64,000 nt of DNA from NCBI RefSeq assembly GCF_030272615.1, contig NC_081410.1, forward strand, positions 122,264,640 to 122,328,639. Reading direction: 5' to 3'. Source of the stretch: Cryptomeria japonica (Eukaryota; Streptophyta; Pinopsida; Cupressales; Cupressaceae). Position 1 is the first letter of the stretch, and every line of letters starts with the position of its first letter. The notes beneath the pieces were generated by a model that made no database searches, was not told the origin of the DNA, and worked only from the letters and a program-made list of their open reading frames with translations. Positions 63,686 to 64,000 of this stretch are shown here, piece after piece. The position numbers were made by a program, and so were the translations under genes.

Positions 63686-63870
63686 TAACATGATCACATT
63701 ATGCTTTGGAGTGAGCGAGCCTTAGGCTCGGTCAATTCAAACCATAATGTGATCACATTATGATCGCATTATGGTCTATTCAAACCATAATGCAAGTGCA
63801 TTATGATGTGCTTGCATTATAGTCAATTAAAACCATAACACAAGTGTGTTATAATGTACTTGCATTATAA
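63686..63870. repeat. Palindrome cluster (cataatgtgatcacattatg type)
   Basis: 63743-63762 is a perfect 20-base palindrome. Variants cataatgcaagtgcattatg and cataacacaagtgtgttata follow at about 50-base spacing, and aaccataa...ttgcattat phrases frame them. Confidence 0.85.
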
Positions 63871-63915
63871 TCTTTTGAATATAAGAATTTATAACCCTAA
63901 AGAGTGAGAAGCAAG

Positions 63916-64000
63916 GTAGAGAGGGGGGGGAGGGAGGTAGAGAGGTGAGAGAGAGAGAAAGGGAGGTAGAGAGGTGGGTAGAGAAGGGTAGTAGTAGAGG
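63916..64000 (+). repeat. Purine-rich GA/GGGA tract at window end
   Basis: gagagggggggga and gaggtagagaggtg phrases, running off the window. Confidence 0.85.

Overview
This window looks like repeat-dominated nuclear DNA from a seed plant, most likely a gymnosperm. It is AT-rich, has almost no intact coding capacity, carries long GA/CT tracts and nested LTR retrotransposons (one with a plant initiator-Met tRNA primer site), and holds three decayed pentatricopeptide-repeat (PPR) fragments whose wording resembles the large conifer PPR families. The gymnosperm assignment is inference. I recognise only one plausible intact host gene: a two-exon minus-strand gene at 9393-10255 of unknown function.

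Layout. 1-4300: minus-strand remnants of a LINE-type ORF1 and a Ty3/gypsy gag-pol. 4300-8815: AT-rich DNA with a small tandem repeat. 8816-11290: the two-exon gene and a PPR pseudogene. 12322-54568: a transposon complex. 54569-64000: two more PPR remnants, a long (TC)n tract, a MITE-like fold-back unit, a tandem duplication and a palindrome cluster.

The complex is the notable part. The same roughly 10-11 kb two-gene DNA-transposon-like unit occurs twice in inverted orientation. The left copy is 12322-24170 plus 41572-42062; the right copy is 42063-54568. Each has a multi-exon gene of unknown function ('gene A'), a 358-bp tandem array, and a convergent gene ('gene B') encoding a protein with acidic motifs in DDE-transposase order. 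Both end in a shared terminal motif (core GTGCACAAAGATGG) and carry clusters of a CpG-rich palindrome (core GCGTACGC) near the ends. Both copies are broken, by mostly different lesions. The copies are arms of a giant imperfect palindrome whose loop is 42063-43067, and that loop recurs inverted at 53734-54568.

The left copy is also a nesting doll. It contains a 565-bp tandem array, which is split by a plus-strand LTR element (25371-39739) with no visible reverse transcriptase. That element's second ORF is split by a younger minus-strand Ty3/gypsy-like element (28526-36319) with a perfect GATAT target duplication, also without reverse transcriptase.
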